From Mucilaginibacter rubeus (GTDB taxonomy: Bacteria > Bacteroidota > Bacteroidia > Sphingobacteriales > Sphingobacteriaceae): a stretch of DNA of 64,000 nucleotides. Every line of letters begins with the position of its first letter. The first letter of the stretch is position 1. Below, piece by piece: positions 59,117 to 64,000 of the stretch. The notes beneath the pieces are model-generated. The model was not told where the DNA came from. It saw only the letters and a program-made list of their open reading frames with translations, and did no database searches. The stretch lies in contig NZ_BMKD01000008.1 in NCBI RefSeq assembly GCF_014643835.1, positions 62,001 through 126,000 of the forward strand, in the 5' to 3' direction. The position numbers and the translations under genes were made by a program.

Positions 59117-62100
59117 ATGAAGATATTCCGGTTCCCCCTCCCGCTTAAAACGCGAAAAGAACGATCGTTTTTGATGTTTCCTGCTGTATGTACGCTGATG
59201 TTATTTGCAGGGTGCAGTCATGAGCCCTCTGCCAACTCACAACAACCCTTGTTTAAACTGTTGCAGCCGGAACAAACCCATGTTGATTTTGCCAATACCT
59301 TAACCGAAGGATTGAACACCAACGTGCTGATGTACGAGTATTTTTATAATGGTGGTGGCGTGGCAGTTGGAGACTTAAACGGCGATGGCCTGCAGGACCT
59401 TTATTTTACCGGCAATATGACCGATAATAAATTGTACCTGAACCAGGGCAATATGCAGTTTAAGGATATCACTGCTGATGCCGGAGTAGCAGGCAGGCCC
59501 GGTCCCTGGAAAACAGGTGTAACCATGGCCGATGTTAACGGTGACGGTAAGCTGGATATATACATATGTTATTCGGGTAAAGTACGGGCCGGGAAGCGGG
59601 TTAACCAACTGTTTATAAACCAGGGGAACAATGCCGCAGGAGTTCCCATGTTTAAAGACCAGACCGCTGATTTTGGCCTTGATTTCCCATCATTCAGTAC
59701 ACAGGCATACTTTTTTGATTATGACCGGGACGGTGATCTCGACCTGTTGTTAATTAACCACAACCCAGGCCGGATCAGTATTATGGATGATGCCTTTGTT
59801 AAGGAGATGTCGGCCAAAAGGGATAACGAATCGGGGATCAGGCTGCTGCGGAATGACAATAATCATTTTACTGACGTTACCGTCGGTGCAGGCATTATCA
59901 ATACACCGCTATCATACGGCCTTGCAGCAGGTATCGCCGATATTAACGGCGATGGATGGCCGGATATCTATGTATCCAATGATTATAGTATTCCCGACAG
60001 GTTGTACATTAATAATGGCAGGGGCAGTTTTGCCGATGAGCTCCAGAAACAAATAGGCCATAGCTCGTTTTACTCTATGGGGAATGATGTAGCCGATATT
60101 AATAATGACGGCAAACCCGATATCTACACCCTGGATATGCTTCCCGAAGATAACAAGCGGCAAAAACTGCTGTTCGGTATTGATAATTATGAAGCCTTCG
60201 ACCTGAACCTGAGGGTAGGCTTTTATTATCAGTATATGCGTAATATGCTGCAGATCAATAACGGCAATAACTCGTTTAGCGAGATAGGACAGCTGGCAGG
60301 CATCTCCAATACGGATTGGAGCTGGTCGCCCCTTTTTGCCGATTATGATAATGATGGCTGGAAAGACCTGTTTGTAAGTAACGGTTATACCCGCGACTAT
60401 ACCAACATGGACTTTTTAAAGTTTATGGGCGATAACCTTAAAGACAGGCGCGTAATGCGGCAGGACCTCCTGGATATTGTAAGCCAGATGCCATCATCGC
60501 AAATGAAAAGTTACCTGTTTAAAAATAATGGCAATACCACATTTACCAATACAAGCGAGCAATGGGGCATAACGCTGCCATCAAACAGTAACGGCGCCGC
60601 TTATGCCGATCTGGATAATGACGGTGACCTTGACCTGGTGGTAAATAATATCAATCAGCCTGCTTTTGTTTATGAAAACCAGGCGGCTAAACAAAATGAC
60701 AACCATTATTTAGCTGTAAAATTAAATGGCAATGGGGCAAACACGCAGGGAGTAGGTGCTAAGGTGAGCATTTATTCGGGCAATAAAACACAATACCTGG
60801 AGCAGATGCCAAACCGTGGTTACCAGTCAACCGTGTCAACAGTACTGCACTTTGGATTGGGAAAAGATAAGCAGGTAGATTCATTAAGGATTACCTGGCA
60901 AAGCGGCAAATCGCAGGTGCTTCAAAAAGTAAAAGCTGACAAACAGGTTGTTTTAAATGAAAAGGACGCCACAGATGGCAGTCCTGTACAAAAACAGATC
61001 AATCCAATATTTAAAGAGGTACCTGCCCCTATCGCAGGCAGCGAAAGCGATAATACCACCAATGATTTTAAACGGCAGCCATTAATGGTTAATTCGATAT
61101 CATTTTCGGGTTCCATCCTTACCAAAGGCGATGCAAATGGCGATGGGCTTGAGGATATTTACACCGGCGCGCATGATGGCAAAGCCGGTGTTTTGCACCT
61201 GCAGCAAAAGGATGGGAAATTTATCAGCAAAGCTCTTGCCGCCTTTGAAGCCGATAAAAACAGTACCGATGCCGCAGCTTTATTTTTTGATGCCAATGGC
61301 GATGGTAAGCCCGACCTGTATGCAGCCTCTGGTGGCTATGCCGATTATAAACCGGATGACGCGCTGCTGCAGGACAGGTTATACATTAACGATGGTAAAG
61401 GAAACTTCAGCAAAGCTAATGGAGCTTTGCCCAAAATGATGAGCAGTAAAAGCTGTGTAAAAGCAACCGATATCAATGGTGATGGTTTTCCAGATCTGTT
61501 TGTTGGCGGCAGGGTAATCCCGGGGCAATATCCCGAAGCGCCCGAAAGCTATATTTTGATCAATGATGGCAAGGGGCATTTTACTAATGAAACCGCAAAA
61601 TATAACCCGGCGTTAAAAAATATAGGGATGGTGACCGATGCTGCCTGGGTTGACATGAACGGTGATAAAAAGCCCGACCTGGTGCTGGCCGGCGAATGGA
61701 TGCCGATCACGGTTTTTGAAAATAGCGGCACTAAGCTAACCGATGCCACAACAAAATACTTTGATAAAAAATATGCCGGCTGGTGGAACTGTTTACAGGT
61801 AAGCGACATCAACCATGACGGCCATCCGGATGTTATAGCCGGAAACATTGGTTTAAATACGCAATGTAAAGCAAGCGATGCCGAGCCTGCGGAGATGTTT
61901 TATAAAGATTTTGATGATAACGGCTCCGTTGACCCGATGCTTTGTTTTTACATTCAGCATAAAAGTTACCCCTTTGTAAGCCGTGATGAATTGCTTGACC
62001 AGATGAGTGTCATGCGCAGCCGGTTCCCCGATTATAAAAGCTATGCCGATGCTACAATAGACAAGATCTTTACTGCCGAAGAAATGAAAGATGTAAAAAA

Positions 62101-62467
62101 ACTGACAGCCAATGAACTGGCTACAGCATGTTTTATCAGTAATGCACAAGGAAAATTAAAACAGGCGGTATTACCCTTACAGGCCCAGTATTCGCCGGTT
62201 TTTACCATTACTTCATTTGATTACGATCATGATGGCAAGGAGGATCTTTTGCTTTGCGGCAACATCAACAAGGCCCGCATCCGTTTCGGTAAATATGATG
62301 CTAACTATGGCGTATTGCTTAAGGGGGATGGCAGGGGTAATTACCAATACATAAACCAGCAGCAATCGGGCTTTAACATCAGGGGAGATGTCAGGAGCGT
62401 GCTTCCATTAAATAATGTTTTACTGTTTGCCCTTGATAAGGGCAAACTAAAGGCATACAAGCAATAA
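59117..62467 (+). CDS. FG-GAP / ASPIC-UnbV repeat lipoprotein
   Basis: This 1116-residue lipoprotein has lipobox LFAGC near residue 33. It has many calcium-binding FG-GAP/VCBS-type repeats: GVAVGDLNGDGLQDLYFTGN, ADVNGDGKLDIYICY, DYDRDGDLDLLLINH, DINGDGWPDIYVSNDY and more in the second half. The ASPIC/UnbV domain appears around residues 530-620 (VGAKVSIYSGNKTQYLEQ and STVLHFGLGKDKQVDSLRI). Such proteins probably fold as beta-propellers at the cell surface and bind ligands, but no activity is established. The haloperoxidase-like gene starts 10 bases downstream. Confidence 0.9.
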   Translation: MKIFRFPLPLKTRKERSFLMFPAVCTLMLFAGCSHEPSANSQQPLFKLLQPEQTHVDFANTLTEGLNTNVLMYEYFYNGGGVAVGDLNGDGLQDLYFTGNMTDNKLYLNQGNMQFKDITADAGVAGRPGPWKTGVTMADVNGDGKLDIYICYSGKVRAGKRVNQLFINQGNNAAGVPMFKDQTADFGLDFPSFSTQAYFFDYDRDGDLDLLLINHNPGRISIMDDAFVKEMSAKRDNESGIRLLRNDNNHFTDVTVGAGIINTPLSYGLAAGIADINGDGWPDIYVSNDYSIPDRLYINNGRGSFADELQKQIGHSSFYSMGNDVADINNDGKPDIYTLDMLPEDNKRQKLLFGIDNYEAFDLNLRVGFYYQYMRNMLQINNGNNSFSEIGQLAGISNTDWSWSPLFADYDNDGWKDLFVSNGYTRDYTNMDFLKFMGDNLKDRRVMRQDLLDIVSQMPSSQMKSYLFKNNGNTTFTNTSEQWGITLPSNSNGAAYADLDNDGDLDLVVNNINQPAFVYENQAAKQNDNHYLAVKLNGNGANTQGVGAKVSIYSGNKTQYLEQMPNRGYQSTVSTVLHFGLGKDKQVDSLRITWQSGKSQVLQKVKADKQVVLNEKDATDGSPVQKQINPIFKEVPAPIAGSESDNTTNDFKRQPLMVNSISFSGSILTKGDANGDGLEDIYTGAHDGKAGVLHLQQKDGKFISKALAAFEADKNSTDAAALFFDANGDGKPDLYAASGGYADYKPDDALLQDRLYINDGKGNFSKANGALPKMMSSKSCVKATDINGDGFPDLFVGGRVIPGQYPEAPESYILINDGKGHFTNETAKYNPALKNIGMVTDAAWVDMNGDKKPDLVLAGEWMPITVFENSGTKLTDATTKYFDKKYAGWWNCLQVSDINHDGHPDVIAGNIGLNTQCKASDAEPAEMFYKDFDDNGSVDPMLCFYIQHKSYPFVSRDELLDQMSVMRSRFPDYKSYADATIDKIFTAEEMKDVKKLTANELATACFISNAQGKLKQAVLPLQAQYSPVFTITSFDYDHDGKEDLLLCGNINKARIRFGKYDANYGVLLKGDGRGNYQYINQQQSGFNIRGDVRSVLPLNNVLLFALDKGKLKAYKQ

Positions 62468-62477
62468 TACAAAGGCA

Positions 62478-63803
62478 ATGAAAAAACTGTTAATGCTAAT
62501 ACCTGCCTCTGGCTTATTTGCGATGATAAGCTGCAGCCCGAAAAAGCAACCCGAACTAACCAACCAGGACGTGAGCAAAGTTGTTGGCCATATGACCAGC
62601 GTAATGATCCATGATGTTACTAACCCGCCATTGGCCGCCCGTTTTTTTGCTTATACCTGCCTTGCCGGGTATGAGGTAGTTGCCGAAAACGACAAACAGA
62701 TCCATAGTATGCGCGGTGTATTGAATCAATATCCGGATATCAAACACCCCAAACAAAATACCAGTTATAATTATCAGCTAAGTGCGGTGCTCGCCATGTT
62801 TGAAACAGCCGCCAAGCTGTTACCATCGGGTACGTTGATGCTGGGCTACGAGTCTTCCTTTATTGATTCGTGCAAAAATATTGGCTTCAGCAGCGAGGTT
62901 ATCGACAGTTCAAAAAGCTATGCCAAAACAATCAGTAAACAGATCCTGGCTTATGCCAGGGCCGATGGTTACCGGAAAATAAGTAACTATCCACGCTATA
63001 AGCTTAAGCAAACACCCGGTAGCTGGGACCTGACCCCGCCTGCTTACATGTTGCCGGTTGAGCCTTATTTTAACACTATCCGGCCTATGACGCTTGATTC
63101 GGCCGCACAATTTGTGCCTGATGCGCCCATTCCATTTTCAACGGATAAAAACTCAGCTTTTTATAAATACCTGCAGATGAGCTACGCCAAAAGTGGCAAT
63201 GCTTTAAAGCAGGAAGAAAAAGATATTGCCAATTTTTGGGATTGTAACCCTTTTGCCGTTCAAAATGACGGGCACATGCTTATCGGTCTAAAAAAGATTT
63301 CGCCGGGAGCACACTGGATGGGGATAACGGCTATTGCCTGTAAGCAGGCCAAAACCGGTTTCTCTAAAACGGTGCAGATCAATACCGCTGTAGCCATAGG
63401 CCTGCTGGATGGTTTTATTTGCTGCTGGGAAGATAAATACCGCACCAACCGCATCAGGCCCGAAACGGCCATCCGCAGGTATATAGACCCGCATTGGAAA
63501 CCCTTGTTGCAAACCCCTCCGTTTCCGGAATATATCAGCGGGCATTCGGTGGTTTCAACGACTGCAGCAGTTATTCTTACGCATTATTTCGGCGATAAGT
63601 TTAAATATACCGATGATGTGGAAGTAAATTATGGTATCCCGCCAAGGCATTTCAGTTCGTTTACCCAGGCTGCTAAAGAAGCTGCTATATCCAGGTTTTG
63701 GGGTGGTATTCATTTTATGGATGCTATTGATAATGGTATTATTCAGGGAAATAAAGTGGGCAACCTGGTTGTTGCTAAAATGAGCGGGCAAAGGAAGTTG
63801 TAG
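62478..63803 (+). CDS. Vanadium-dependent haloperoxidase / PAP2-like lipoprotein
   Basis: This 441-residue lipoprotein has lipobox MISC near residue 19. All three vanadate or phosphate site motifs of the superfamily are present: KYRTNRIRP (KxxxxxxRP), EYISGHS with H356, and SRFWGGIH with R406 and H412. In haloperoxidases these bind vanadate; in PAP2 phosphatases they bind phosphate. Whether this one uses vanadate is unknown. It follows the ASPIC protein by 10 bases, a recurrent gene pair in Bacteroidota, often near SusC/D genes, which are absent here. Confidence 0.88.
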   Translation: MKKLLMLIPASGLFAMISCSPKKQPELTNQDVSKVVGHMTSVMIHDVTNPPLAARFFAYTCLAGYEVVAENDKQIHSMRGVLNQYPDIKHPKQNTSYNYQLSAVLAMFETAAKLLPSGTLMLGYESSFIDSCKNIGFSSEVIDSSKSYAKTISKQILAYARADGYRKISNYPRYKLKQTPGSWDLTPPAYMLPVEPYFNTIRPMTLDSAAQFVPDAPIPFSTDKNSAFYKYLQMSYAKSGNALKQEEKDIANFWDCNPFAVQNDGHMLIGLKKISPGAHWMGITAIACKQAKTGFSKTVQINTAVAIGLLDGFICCWEDKYRTNRIRPETAIRRYIDPHWKPLLQTPPFPEYISGHSVVSTTAAVILTHYFGDKFKYTDDVEVNYGIPPRHFSSFTQAAKEAAISRFWGGIHFMDAIDNGIIQGNKVGNLVVAKMSGQRKL

Positions 63804-63894
63804 ATATAAGCATGGTTGTTATGAGCGGTGGCGAAAGGGTTTTTCGATAAGTGGAGTTGCTATACAGGGCGAAGATGGTGCTTTCATCTCTCTC

Positions 63895-63990
63895 ATGACA
63901 CTTAAAAAGGGGTGTCATGCTGAGGCCCTCGAAGCATGGTGGGCTGGCCTCTGCGCGCGACCCTTCGACAAGCTCAGGGTGACGGGCCAT
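63895..63990. repeat. Dispersed repeat (CCCTTCGACAAGCTCAGGGTGAC type)
   Basis: GTGTCATGCTGAGGCCCTCG and CCCTTCGACAAGCTCAGGG form imperfect inverted arms. This sequence type is a well-known dispersed intergenic repeat of many bacteria. It lies after the last gene; short open frames across it are chance. Confidence 0.75.
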
Positions 63991-64000
63991 CTTTTGTCAT

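Noticed and set aside
63775-63990. 71-residue open frame at the window end
   Set aside because: It runs through a dispersed repeat and overlaps the end of a supported gene.
1-64000. tRNA, rRNA, transposase, integrase or phage genes
   Set aside because: None was recognised on either strand. This was read by eye, so a tRNA scan would be needed to be certain.

Overview
The window is chromosomal DNA from a member of the Bacteroidota, most likely the family Sphingobacteriaceae and probably close to Mucilaginibacter (genus is an inference from gene content and repeat style). The evidence includes TonB-dependent receptors with a carboxypeptidase-regulatory-like N-terminal domain, many Bacteroidota-type -7 boxes (TAnnTTTG), a LytS/LytTR pair, a bacilliredoxin-like YtxJ, twin FKBP lipoproteins, ASPIC/UnbV and vanadium-haloperoxidase-like proteins, and several carbohydrate-active lipoproteins. 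No rRNA, tRNA, transposase, phage gene or CRISPR array was seen. Every major gene looks intact. Only the first gene is cut by the window edge.

Layout. 1-1074: end of a hybrid sensor kinase. 1.3-7.6 kb: a small membrane protein and an RND efflux operon in the order TolC, RND pump, adaptor. 7.8-12.1 kb: housekeeping genes (CsaA-like protein, TadA, Mn-type SOD, amino-acid permease, flavin/2Fe-2S reductase). 12.1-18.3 kb (minus strand): an iron-uptake block of two FhuA-type TonB receptors and a PepSY membrane protein, with a good promoter and a palindrome in the leader. 18.5-21.3 kb: oxyR divergent from nnr. 21.6-26 kb (minus strand): anti-sigma factor, ECF sigma factor, lipA, ytxJ, a 36-residue lipoprotein, ribH and a TPR protein. 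26.2-33.6 kb: recF-DUF721, ndk, nrnA, two FKBP-type isomerases, tatD and ansA. 33.7-36.4 kb: a LytTR two-component pair divergent from a secreted protein of unknown function, with candidate 21-bp-spaced operator repeats between them.

The rest is an accessory, nutrient-scavenging region. 36.5-39.5 kb: a GH18 chitinase-like lipoprotein and an alginate-lyase-family protein. 39.8-45.3 kb: an OmpA-like lipoprotein, a DinB protein, a sulfatase and a large DUF4965/GtaA-family protein. 45.4-49.2 kb: an A/T-rich orphan gene and a giant AsmA-like protein. 49.5-56.6 kb: a membrane TPR-HTH regulator, a TonB receptor, a beta-helix lipoprotein and a beta-propeller phytase, which together look like a phosphate-ester (phytate) acquisition locus. 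57.2-63.8 kb: a thioredoxin-like protein, a GH53 galactanase, an FG-GAP/ASPIC lipoprotein and a vanadium-haloperoxidase/PAP2-like lipoprotein.

The intergenic spaces carry several families of palindromic repeats: GTTCATGG-type inverted arrays at three sites, a 38-bp hairpin at two sites, a C-rich/G-rich family, and a 205-bp MITE-like element with terminal inverted repeats and a possible TAA target duplication. No wholly new defence or mobile system is visible. The most worthwhile leads are the phytase/TonB receptor/beta-helix locus with repeated TGTAACG sites, the RND pump lacking the usual proton-relay residues, the LytTR operator candidate and the repeat families.
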